Positions 51,943 to 64,000 of a DNA stretch of 64,000 bases are shown here, piece after piece. The notes under the pieces were generated by a model. It made no database searches. It was not told the origin of the DNA and worked only from the letters and a program-made list of their open reading frames with translations. The position numbers were made by a program, and so were the translations under genes. Positions within the stretch are counted from its first letter, which is position 1, and every line of letters starts with the position of its first letter. This DNA comes from JAPLUA01 sp964625855 (lineage in GTDB: Bacteria > Verrucomicrobiota > Verrucomicrobiia > Limisphaerales > UBA8199). The stretch lies in NCBI GenBank assembly GCA_964625855.1, contig CAZVFC010000031.1:39004-103003 (forward strand), in the 5' to 3' direction.

Positions 51943-54936
51943 TCAGGCGGCATAGGCTTCCATTCCTACGCAGGAGCAAACCAGGTTCCGGTCGCCATAG
52001 ACGTTGTCAATGCGGCCGACGGCGGGCCAGAACTTGTGGTCGTGCTGCCATTTGGCGGGAAAGCAGGCTTGTTCGCGAGTATAGGGGTGGTCCCAGTGCT
52101 CGGCGGCGAGCATGTCGGCCGTGTGAGGGGCGTTCTTCAGGACGTTGTTCTGCTTGTCAGCCTGGCCGGACTCGATGGCAGTGATTTCGGCGTGGATGCT
52201 GATCAGGGCGTCGCAGAAACGGTCGAGCTCCTGTTTGGATTCGCTTTCCGTCGGCTCGACCATCATCGTGCCGGGCACGGGCCAGGAAATCGTCGGGGCA
52301 TGGAAGCCGTAATCCATGAGGCGCTTGGCGACGTCCTCGACCGTGACGCTCTTGAAGTGGCGCAAGTCGAGAATGCACTCGTGTGCCACCAGGCCAGCGT
52401 GGCCGCGGTAGAGCACGGGGAAGTGGGTTTGCAGGCGGCGGGCGATGTAGTTCGCGTTTAGGATCGCGTATTGGGTGGCCTGGGTGAGACCCGCGCCGCC
52501 CATCGCGAGCATATAGACCCAGGATATGGGCAGAATGCTGGCGCTGCCCCAGGGCGCGGCGGACACGGCGCCCACCGGCTTCTCGCCCCCGAGGTTTACC
52601 ACGACGTGGCCGGGCAGGAAATCCACCAGGTGCTCGGCTACGCCGATCGGTCCCATGCCCGGGCCGCCGCCGCCGTGTGGAATGCAGAAGGTCTTGTGCA
52701 GGTTCAAGTGGCACACGTCCGCGCCGATATCGCCGGGCCGGCAGAGGCCGACTTGCGCGTTCAGGTTCGCGCCGTCCATATAGACTTGTCCGCCATTGGC
52801 GTGCACGATGGCGCAGGTCTCCTTGATAGCCTCTTCGAATACTCCATGCGTGGAGGGATAGGTCACCATCAGAGCGGCCAGCTCGTTGCGGTTGGCTTCG
52901 GCCTTGGTGCGCAGGTCGGCGAGGTCAATGTTACCCTCCTTGTCGCAGGCCACGGCGACCACCTTCAGCCCGGCATTTACGGCGCTGGCGGGATTGGTGC
53001 CGTGGGCGGAGGTTGGGATCAGGCAGACGCTGCGGTGTGCTTCGCCGCGGCTGGCGTGCCAGGCGCGAATGACCAGCAAGCCAGCGTATTCGCCCTGCGA
53101 GCCGGCATTGGGCTGGAGTGAGATGCCCGCAAGGCCCGTAATCTCGGCGAGCCACTCCTCCAGGTGCTGGAAGATGGTCTGCCAGCCGCGCGTCTGGCGA
53201 AGCGGGGCAAAGGGATGCAAACGACTGAGCTCTGGCCAGGTGATCGGGAGCATCTCCGCTGCGGCGTTGAGTTTCATCGTGCAGGAGCCGAGCGGGATCA
53301 TCGAGGTTGTCAATGACAAGTCGCGCGACTCCAGCCGCTTCAGATAACGCATCATCTCCGTCTCCGAATGATAACGGTTGAACACCGGTTGCGTCAGATA
53401 CGGGGTTGTCCGTGCGAAGGGGTTCGGGGCCTCGGCATTCACTTCCTGGGCCAGCTCGCTTGGAGTGAAATCAGGAACGCGCTCGCCATTGAAGACGCGC
53501 CAGATGTCCCCCAGGTCTTTTTCCGTTGTAGTTTCGTCCAGCGAAAGGCCGATGGTCCGCTCGTTGATGATGCGGAAGTTCATCCGGTGCGCTTCGGCGG
53601 CCGGCTGGATCTCGGTGGCCCGTTTGTCGCCGAGGTCAATGCGCAGTGTGTCGAAGAAGTAGGACAGGCGTCCCGCCTGTCCTGGCATCGGCGCGGAGGC
53701 AGAGCTGGGTGGGGAAGACAGGCGAGACGCCTGTCCTACTTTATACCCTAGCCGCTCCAGGCCCCGCGCGAGGACACAAGTGAGGCGATGGATATGCTGG
53801 GCGATCTTACGCAACCCGTGCGGGCCGTGATAGCAGGCGTACATGGACGCGATGCTGGCGAGTAGCGCCTGGGCCGTGCAGATATTGCTGGTCGCCTTCT
53901 CGCGGCGGATGTGCTGCTCGCGGGTTTGTAGCGCAAGCCGCAGGGCGGGCCGGCCGCGGGAATCCTTCGAGACGCCGACGATGCGGCCGGGCGTATGGCG
54001 TTTGAGCGCCTCGCGTGTGGCAAAGTAAGCTGCGTGTGGCCCGCCGTAGCCGAGCGGGATGCCGAACCGCTGCGCGCTGCCGACGGCGATATCCGCGCCG
54101 AATTCTCCCGGTGGACGGAGCAGCGTCAGGCTCAGTAAATCCGCTGCGACTGCGACCAGCGCGCCCGCCTCATGCGCCTGCTGCACAAAGCCGGCGTAAT
54201 CCACAATCTCGCCGTAGGTGTTCGGATATTGGACCAACGCCCCGAAAACCTGCTCGTTGAAGGCAAAGGTGCTGTGGTCGCCGACAACGACTTCGATCCC
54301 ACGCGCCTTGGCGCGGGTCCGCACCACGTCCGTGGTCTGCGGATGGCAGTCCGCCGAGACGAAGAAGATATTCCTGTCCGCCTTAAGGCCGTGGCAGAGG
54401 GTCATGGCCTCGGCAGCGGCGGTAGCTTCGTCGAGCAACGAGGCATTGGCCACATCCAGTCCAGTCAGATCAATGACCATCGTTTGGAAGTTCAGCAAGG
54501 CTTCCAGTCGGCCCTGGGCGATTTCGGCCTGGTAGGGTGTGTAGGGGGTGTACCAGCCGGGATTCTCCAGCATGTTGCGCTGGAGCACGGCGGGCGTGAT
54601 ACAGTCGTAGTAACCCATGCCGATGTAGGAGCGGAAGACTTGGTTCTGCGAGGCAACCTCCTTGAGCGCCGCCAGGACTTCGTGCTCGCTGCGGCCCGGT
54701 GGCAATTGCAGCGGACGGGCCAGCCAAATCTGTGCCGGGACCGCTTCTTGGGTCAGGGCATCGAGGCTCCTATAACCGAGCAGGTCGAGCATTTGCTCGG
54801 TTTCTTGGGCATTGGGGCCGATGTGCCGGTTTAGGAACTGGATGGGATGCGACAGAGCAGGGGCGGTGCCCACAGCGGCCGACCTCGTTTGCTGCGGCGT
54901 GATGGGATTTTGGTCTAAAGTTCCCGGTACAGGCAT
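51943..54936 (-). CDS. gcvP: Glycine dehydrogenase (decarboxylating), P protein
   Basis: The 997-residue single-chain P protein decarboxylates glycine with pyridoxal phosphate and passes the aminomethyl group to lipoyl-GcvH. Visible are the N-terminal FLNRHIGPNAQETEQML, SYIGMGYYDC, NPGWYTPYTPYQAEIAQGR, the PLP lysine near 745 in LNLHKTFCIPHGGGGPG, and WPVPGTMMVEPTESE. It is slightly longer than usual because a palindromic repeat is translated at residues about 399-426, at the end of the N-terminal half. gcvT and gcvH are not in the window. No glycine riboswitch was recognised upstream (54937-55140). Confidence 0.95.
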   Translation of the reverse strand: MPVPGTLDQNPITPQQTRSAAVGTAPALSHPIQFLNRHIGPNAQETEQMLDLLGYRSLDALTQEAVPAQIWLARPLQLPPGRSEHEVLAALKEVASQNQVFRSYIGMGYYDCITPAVLQRNMLENPGWYTPYTPYQAEIAQGRLEALLNFQTMVIDLTGLDVANASLLDEATAAAEAMTLCHGLKADRNIFFVSADCHPQTTDVVRTRAKARGIEVVVGDHSTFAFNEQVFGALVQYPNTYGEIVDYAGFVQQAHEAGALVAVAADLLSLTLLRPPGEFGADIAVGSAQRFGIPLGYGGPHAAYFATREALKRHTPGRIVGVSKDSRGRPALRLALQTREQHIRREKATSNICTAQALLASIASMYACYHGPHGLRKIAQHIHRLTCVLARGLERLGYKVGQASRLSSPPSSASAPMPGQAGRLSYFFDTLRIDLGDKRATEIQPAAEAHRMNFRIINERTIGLSLDETTTEKDLGDIWRVFNGERVPDFTPSELAQEVNAEAPNPFARTTPYLTQPVFNRYHSETEMMRYLKRLESRDLSLTTSMIPLGSCTMKLNAAAEMLPITWPELSRLHPFAPLRQTRGWQTIFQHLEEWLAEITGLAGISLQPNAGSQGEYAGLLVIRAWHASRGEAHRSVCLIPTSAHGTNPASAVNAGLKVVAVACDKEGNIDLADLRTKAEANRNELAALMVTYPSTHGVFEEAIKETCAIVHANGGQVYMDGANLNAQVGLCRPGDIGADVCHLNLHKTFCIPHGGGGPGMGPIGVAEHLVDFLPGHVVVNLGGEKPVGAVSAAPWGSASILPISWVYMLAMGGAGLTQATQYAILNANYIARRLQTHFPVLYRGHAGLVAHECILDLRHFKSVTVEDVAKRLMDYGFHAPTISWPVPGTMMVEPTESESKQELDRFCDALISIHAEITAIESGQADKQNNVLKNAPHTADMLAAEHWDHPYTREQACFPAKWQHDHKFWPAVGRIDNVYGDRNLVCSCVGMEAYAA
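53659..53739. repeat. Palindromic element inside gcvP
   Basis: Arms 53659-53682 (GTAGGACAGGCGTCCCGCC...) and 53716-53739 are complementary except at two positions. The element is 81 bp, exactly 27 codons, and is read on the minus strand within gcvP as residues containing VGQASRLS and GQAGRLSY. The same family occurs in the macroglobulin gene. Confidence 0.9.
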
Positions 54937-55140
54937 CGGGAGAGGCTACGAACCGCTCTCTGCGAATCAAGTTAGATTTGGCCGACCGGCGTGAGGATCG
55001 CAAGGCTCGAGACCCGCTGGCAGGCCGCCATACCGGATACGCGTGCTTGCCGAACGACCGCCTCTGCCGCTACCATGCGCGGCGAGAGACTGCTAGTGCG
55101 CGCGAAGTGAACAGCACGCCCTCAGCAGATTCCTGAGACT

Positions 55141-56040
55141 ATGACCAAACCAACCTTGCTCGTCCTGGCCGCCGGCATCGGCAGCCGCTATGGCGGCCTC
55201 AAGCAAATTGACCCCATCGGACCGGGCGGAGAAACAATCATTGATTACTCCGTCTTCGATGCCCTGCGCGCCGGGTTTGGGAAACTCGTATTCGTCATCC
55301 GCCGGGACATCGAGGAGCAGTTCAAGCAGCACATCGGCAGCCGGTTCGAGCGGCGTGTGGCAGTCGAGTATGTCCTTCAGGAGCTGGACAAACTGCCGCC
55401 CGGGTTCTCCGTGCCCGCCAATCGGCGAAAACCCTGGGGAACAGCCCACGCGGTGCTCATGGGGACCGAGATAATCCGCGAGCCCTTCGCGGCCATCAAC
55501 GCGGATGACTTCTACGGGATGAACTCGTTCCAGTTGTTGAGCCGGCACTTGGCGTCGGGAAGCCCGGATTACGCAATGGTGGGGTTCGTCTTGAAGAACA
55601 CGCTCTCCGAGTTCGGGAGCGTGGCCCGCGGTGTCTGCCAGACTACCGCCGATGATTACCTCCAGAGCGTCGTCGAGCTAACCCATATTGAAAGGACTGG
55701 CAATGCGGCCCAGCATACCGACGCCAGCGGACGAGTGCATCCGTTGACGGGCGAGGAGGTCGTTTCGCTGAACCTATGGGGGTTTACGCCGGGTATCTTC
55801 GAGCATCTGCGGCGGGAACTGGTTTCCTTCCTGAATCAACACGGGCAAGATGAGAAGGCGGAGTTCTTCATTCCGACGGTGGTGAACAACTTGATTAATG
55901 CCGGCCAAGCGCGGCTGCGGGTCTTGCGCACGCCGGATTCCTGGTTCGGCGTGACTTACCGCGAGGACCGGCCCCGCGTCATCCAGAGCGTGCGCCAGCT
56001 CATTCAGCGCGGCGACTACCCGGAACGGCTTTGGCCATAG
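55141..56040 (+). CDS. Sugar-phosphate nucleotidyltransferase
   Basis: The 299-residue protein has the nucleotidyltransferase fold: loop LLVLAAGIGSRYGGLKQ with the conserved Arg and Lys, FVIRRD, KPWGTAHAVL and the metal Asp in AINADDFYG. It would form an NDP-sugar from a sugar-1-phosphate, but lacks the motifs that separate glucose, mannose and other specificities. It stands alone between divergent gcvP and convergent dinB-dnaE2, from which it is 18 bp away. Confidence 0.85.
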   Translation: MTKPTLLVLAAGIGSRYGGLKQIDPIGPGGETIIDYSVFDALRAGFGKLVFVIRRDIEEQFKQHIGSRFERRVAVEYVLQELDKLPPGFSVPANRRKPWGTAHAVLMGTEIIREPFAAINADDFYGMNSFQLLSRHLASGSPDYAMVGFVLKNTLSEFGSVARGVCQTTADDYLQSVVELTHIERTGNAAQHTDASGRVHPLTGEEVVSLNLWGFTPGIFEHLRRELVSFLNQHGQDEKAEFFIPTVVNNLINAGQARLRVLRTPDSWFGVTYREDRPRVIQSVRQLIQRGDYPERLWP

Positions 56041-56058
56041 CGGTGACGGGGCTTTGGG

Positions 56059-60933
<4,875 letters not shown>

Positions 60934-60939
60934 ATCTCA

Positions 60940-61014
60940 ATTTACGATTTGCGATTTAGGATTTACGCGTGCCTAGACCGATCAGCGCGTAAATCGTAAA
61001 TCGTAAATCGCAAA
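60940..61014. repeat. Heptamer palindrome in the lexA to dinB-dnaE2 spacer
   Basis: GATTTAC/GATTTGC/GATTTAG units on the left pair with three TAAATCG units on the right, forming an imperfect hairpin of about 75 bp that fills almost all of the 82-bp gap between lexA and the polymerase fusion. A transcript crossing it would fold strongly just before the second gene's start codon. Confidence 0.85.
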
Positions 61015-61015
61015 T

Positions 61016-61645
61016 TCATTTGCGCTTGCGAACCAGCGCGACCATGACGCCCTGGATTTGCAATTCCTCTTGCGGGATAAGGCTGGGGTAACGGGGGTTT
61101 TCCGCGCGCAAATGCGGCTTGCCTCGCTGCATGACGAACGTCTTGAGCGTCACCTGACCGTCAATCAGCGCGGCGACAACATCCCCAGCCCGAGGCTGCA
61201 CGCCATGCTCAATTATGGCAATGTCGCCATCCACGATGCTCTTGCCGATCATCGAGTCCCCGCGCACCTTCAGGCCAAAGGTCCGGGCCGTCGGCTTGAT
61301 GCCAAGCGTCTCCACGTCAATCAGCACGCAGCCCTCCTCCTCTTGCGCCGTGTCCTGGGGCAGGCCAGCGGGGATGGAGCCGTAAATCGGCACCGACACC
61401 ACCCGTGGCCGGAACCGGATTTTGGGCGCGTTGGGGGCCACCACCTGGAGCGTCCGGGCCCGGCCAGCCAGGCTTCTCAGGTATCCTTTGTGACGCAGGG
61501 CCTGCACATGTGCCAGCGCCGCATTCGGGCTGCGGAAACGGAAATGTGCCGCGATCTCGCGGAGGGTGGGAGTAAGTCCTTCGGAGTCTTGTTTGCCCTG
61601 AATGAAACCCAGAATTTGCTGTTGTCGTTGAGTAAGCGTATTCAT
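61016..61645 (-). CDS. lexA: LexA repressor
   Basis: ATG 61645 (MNTLTQRQQQILGFIQG) is preferred to a TTG three codons earlier. The 209-residue protein has the winged-helix DNA-binding domain (TPTLREIAAHFRFRSPNAALAHVQAL), the Ala-Gly self-cleavage site (IPAGLPQD), the catalytic serine in VRGDSMIGKSIVDGD and the lysine in GQVTLKTFV. RecA-stimulated self-cleavage would derepress the SOS genes, starting with its own transcript and the polymerase fusion downstream. Confidence 0.96.
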   Translation of the reverse strand: MNTLTQRQQQILGFIQGKQDSEGLTPTLREIAAHFRFRSPNAALAHVQALRHKGYLRSLAGRARTLQVVAPNAPKIRFRPRVVSVPIYGSIPAGLPQDTAQEEEGCVLIDVETLGIKPTARTFGLKVRGDSMIGKSIVDGDIAIIEHGVQPRAGDVVAALIDGQVTLKTFVMQRGKPHLRAENPRYPSLIPQEELQIQGVMVALVRKRK

Positions 61646-61648
61646 GCT

Positions 61649-61682
61649 GAACAAATGTCCAGTATTGAGAGGATTTTGTCAA
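61649..61682 (-). promoter_or_regulatory. Candidate lexA promoter and LexA operator
   Basis: On the minus strand a perfect -35 TTGACA (61682-61677) is followed after 17 bp by a weak -10 GACATT. The -10 overlaps GGACATTTGTTC (61660-61649), which is one base from the GAAC-N4-GTTC LexA box of many bacteria. The ATG at 61645 is only 8 bp past the -10, so the message could be leaderless. Confidence 0.45.
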
Positions 61683-61788
61683 GGGGCGCTAGATGCGAGC
61701 CGCCCCAGGCTTCACAGCAAGTTTATCCTACCAGCGGCAAGAAAGCAGTTCTCCCTCGTTCTGAGCCTTGCCAGGGCCATGCCAACGC

Positions 61789-61882
61789 CATGCACCAGCG
61801 ATGCACCAGCGGTGCACACCGGATGCACCACCGGTTCCCGCTGGTGCATCGCTGGTGCATCGCTGGTGCATCGGGTGTGCAC
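61789..61882. repeat. Inverted array of 11-bp repeats
   Basis: Two copies of GATGCACCAGC on the left (first base varies) face three exact tandem copies of GCTGGTGCATC at 61840, 61851 and 61862. GGTGCACACC and its complement form an additional pair. It is in the 500-bp region between divergent lexA and sppA; nothing else is recognised there. Confidence 0.85.
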
Positions 61883-62150
61883 CTCTTGTACATGACCCGA
61901 GGGGCCAAGGGAAAGGGTCAAGCCGGAGGGTGGTTCGGCCCGGAAGTGCGTGAGACCGGCTGCCGAGCCCGTGATCTTCGTCAGCCGGTATAACCTGGGA
62001 ACCGCGCTTTCCCGCTAAACAAGTCAAACAACGCGAACAGCAGCACGCAAATGTGGCCCTCGCGGCCAACCTGGAAGGCAGTTTGAAGGGGGATTTGGAA
62101 TTGCCGATTTGCTTGCCCGCCGTGGCTGCGTGGGCTAGTCTGGCGCCGAT

Positions 62151-63323
62151 ATGGAAGAAAGCGCGCCGCCGACATCTTACACGCCGTCAGCCCATGCACC
62201 GCCGCCGCCTGCAACGCCTCCACCACCGCCGTTGTCGCCTCCGCCAGTCATTGGGCCGCCGTCCCCGACGCCTCCGCGGCCTCGCCGCGGGTGGATGATC
62301 TTTGCGATTCTGCTCTTGCTGTTGCTGGGAATCAGCCTGCTCCTCAATCTAAGCAGTTTTCTGGACGGCCTCAGCCCCATGAAGGTGACGCACGTCCGCC
62401 CCGCCGGCCCGCGCCTGGAGGAGGTTGTTACCAAGGATAACGATGCTCCTGGCAGCAAGATCGCCATCGTGGGGATTGACGGGATTATCACCGACCGGGT
62501 CATAGACCAGGGCGGGTTCAACATGGTGGACGTGATCAAGGCGCAGTTGAAACGGGCAGAAGAGGACCAGAGAGTGAAGGCGGTGATCCTGAAGGTGGAC
62601 TCTCCCGGTGGCGAGGTTCTTGCGGCGGACTCCATCGCCCGGGCGATAGCCGAGTTCCAGAAGAAACGGCACGGGAAACCCGTCGTGTGCTCGATGGGCA
62701 GCCTGGCAGCCTCCGGCGGTTACTATGTTGCGGCCCCTTGCCGTTGGATTGTAGCCCACGACCTGACGATCACCGGCAGCATCGGCGTGATTCTCAGCAC
62801 GTGGAACTATCGCGGTTTGATGGACAAGGTCGGCCTGCGGCCCGAGACCTTCAAGAGTGGCAAGTACAAGGACATGTTGAGCGGCTCGCGCGAGCCCGAC
62901 AGCATCACTTCCGAGGAACGTGAAATGATTCAAGCCTTGATTGATGAGACCTATGCCAAGTTCAAGTCCGTGGTGGCTGAAGGCCGCAAATTCGCGCGTG
63001 ACCAGAACAAGGCCGGCGGCCGGGCCCTAAGCGAAGACTGGGCCGACTATGCCGATGGCCGCATCCTGTCGGGCACGGAAGCATTCAAGTTGGGTTTTGT
63101 GGACGAGTTGGGATCCTTCGACGACGCCGTCAATCGCGCAAAGACCGTCGCGGGGATTCGAGATGCCAACCTGGTGGAATACCAGCAGCGCTATGACCTG
63201 TCCGACCTCTTTCGCTTGTTTGGCCAGACCGAGGCAAGAGCCGTTAAGCTGGATCTGGGCATGGAGACACCCAAACTCCAGGCGGGTCGGCTTTACTTCC
63301 TGTCGCCCACGTTCCTTCAATAG
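62151..63323 (+). CDS. sppA: Signal peptide peptidase, S49 family
   Basis: The 390-residue protein has a proline-rich cytoplasmic N-terminus, one membrane helix (about 48-67, MIFAILLLLLLGISLLLNL) and a single SppA protease domain. The catalytic serine is near residue 187 in SLAASGGYYVA and the base lysine near 240 in SGKYKDMLS. VDSPGGEVLAAD and TGSIGVI are family blocks. It degrades cleaved signal peptides and membrane fragments. It ends 2 bp before upp. Confidence 0.92.
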   Translation: MEESAPPTSYTPSAHAPPPPATPPPPPLSPPPVIGPPSPTPPRPRRGWMIFAILLLLLLGISLLLNLSSFLDGLSPMKVTHVRPAGPRLEEVVTKDNDAPGSKIAIVGIDGIITDRVIDQGGFNMVDVIKAQLKRAEEDQRVKAVILKVDSPGGEVLAADSIARAIAEFQKKRHGKPVVCSMGSLAASGGYYVAAPCRWIVAHDLTITGSIGVILSTWNYRGLMDKVGLRPETFKSGKYKDMLSGSREPDSITSEEREMIQALIDETYAKFKSVVAEGRKFARDQNKAGGRALSEDWADYADGRILSGTEAFKLGFVDELGSFDDAVNRAKTVAGIRDANLVEYQQRYDLSDLFRLFGQTEARAVKLDLGMETPKLQAGRLYFLSPTFLQ

Positions 63324-63325
63324 CG

Positions 63326-63949
63326 GTGAAAGGGGTGACGATCATTGCGCACCCGCTGGTGCAGCATAATCTGACCCGCCTGCGCGATCGGGAGACCGGA
63401 CCGCAGGAATTCCGGCGGGCGCTGAGCGAAGTGGCGGCCTTGATGCTCTACGAAGCGACGCGCTCGTTTGCCATCGCGCCCGTCGCCGTGTTGACTCCTC
63501 TGGCGCGCGCCCGTGGTTTCCGCCTGCGGCGCGAGGTCGTACTGGTGCCGGTTCTGCGGGCCGGCCTGGGTATGTTGGATTCCATTCTGCAACTCATCCC
63601 GCACGCGCGGGTGGGATTTATCGGCCTGAAACGCGAGGAAACCACCTTGCGCGCGAGTTTCTACCACAAGAGCCTGCCGCCCGACCTGCGCCGGTTCGAG
63701 GTGGTATTGATTGACCCGATGCTCGCCACGGGCGGGAGCGCGGTGGCGGCAATGGACCTCTTGACCGAACTCGGCGCCAGCCGCGTGCGCCTGGTGAACC
63801 TCGTGGCCGCGCCCGAGGGTATCCGCTGCGTGCGCTCGCATTACCCGGATTTGCCCATTTTCACCGCGGCGGTTGACCGGAAATTGAACGAGAAGGGCTA
63901 TATCCTGCCGGGTTTGGGAGACGCCGGGGACCGACTGTTTGGCGTCTAG
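63326..63949 (+). CDS. upp: Uracil phosphoribosyltransferase
   Basis: GTG 63326 gives 207 residues, the standard length. The PRPP loop is VVLIDPMLATGGSAVAA and the uracil-binding end is KGYILPGLGDAGDRLFG. VLRAGLGMLDSILQLIP and ALMLYEATR are family blocks. It salvages uracil to UMP in the cytoplasm. It follows sppA by 2 bp and was probably recruited to that transcript. Confidence 0.95.
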   Translation: MKGVTIIAHPLVQHNLTRLRDRETGPQEFRRALSEVAALMLYEATRSFAIAPVAVLTPLARARGFRLRREVVLVPVLRAGLGMLDSILQLIPHARVGFIGLKREETTLRASFYHKSLPPDLRRFEVVLIDPMLATGGSAVAAMDLLTELGASRVRLVNLVAAPEGIRCVRSHYPDLPIFTAAVDRKLNEKGYILPGLGDAGDRLFGV

Positions 63950-64000
63950 AGTCCTTGAATCTTGAAACTCGTTGTAGGGAGATCAAGTTTTAAGCGGCCA

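Noticed and set aside
54937..55140. Glycine riboswitch upstream of gcvP
   Set aside because: No tandem aptamer-like conserved stems were visible on the minus strand in this short gap.

Overview
The window reads as chromosomal DNA of a GC-rich, free-living member of the Verrucomicrobiota, most likely the Pedosphaera/Limisphaera side of the phylum. This is inferred from secreted proteins with Ig-like and LamG-like modules and a shared C-terminal tail, DUF1080-type proteins, Tat-exported Gfo/Idh/MocA oxidoreductases and asparaginases, and many small palindromic repeats, some inside genes. No rRNA or taxonomic marker was available to confirm it.

Layout. 1-3.7 kb: two tandem secreted paralogues, the first cut by the window edge. 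3.9-8.1 kb: an OFA-type MFS carrier, an OsmC protein and a sigma-54 activator with a candidate -24/-12 promoter between them. 8.2-12.5 kb: a nucleotidyltransferase/phosphohexomutase fusion overlapping a membrane TPR protein. 12.5-23.4 kb: housekeeping genes (Gfo/Idh/MocA, peroxiredoxin, pgsA, lepB, two response regulators, an MBL hydrolase, a TrmH methylase, glnE, a GT2 glycosyltransferase). 23.5-32.4 kb: an 8,865-bp integrative element in tRNA-Ala(GGC), bounded by 54-bp att repeats. It has a tyrosine integrase, about ten leftward and often overlapping genes of mostly unknown function, and two unusual repeat arrays. 32.5-45 kb: a Kef-type antiporter, glpK-glpF, purE, an MFS carrier, bioB, an M14-like hydrolase, a hemerythrin, a glycosylasparaginase and a DUF1080 protein. 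45-56 kb: a giant alpha-2-macroglobulin, gcvP and a sugar-phosphate nucleotidyltransferase. 56-61.7 kb: lexA followed by one gene fusing an apparently active DinB (Pol IV) to a DnaE2-type polymerase. 62-64 kb: sppA and upp.

Three themes stand out. (1) The SOS mutagenesis unit is compressed to lexA plus a DinB-DnaE2 fusion instead of the usual imuA-imuB-dnaE2. (2) Several unrelated palindromic or heptanucleotide repeat families lie in frame inside conserved genes (dinB-dnaE2 five times, gcvP, the macroglobulin, glnE). The heptamer families read as the same heptapeptide in every frame, which would explain why coding sequence tolerates them. (3) The tRNA-Ala element carries seven hairpins with a constant core and changing but still complementary arms, plus a four-copy CRISPR-like array without cas genes. 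No phage structural, relaxase or cas genes were recognised.
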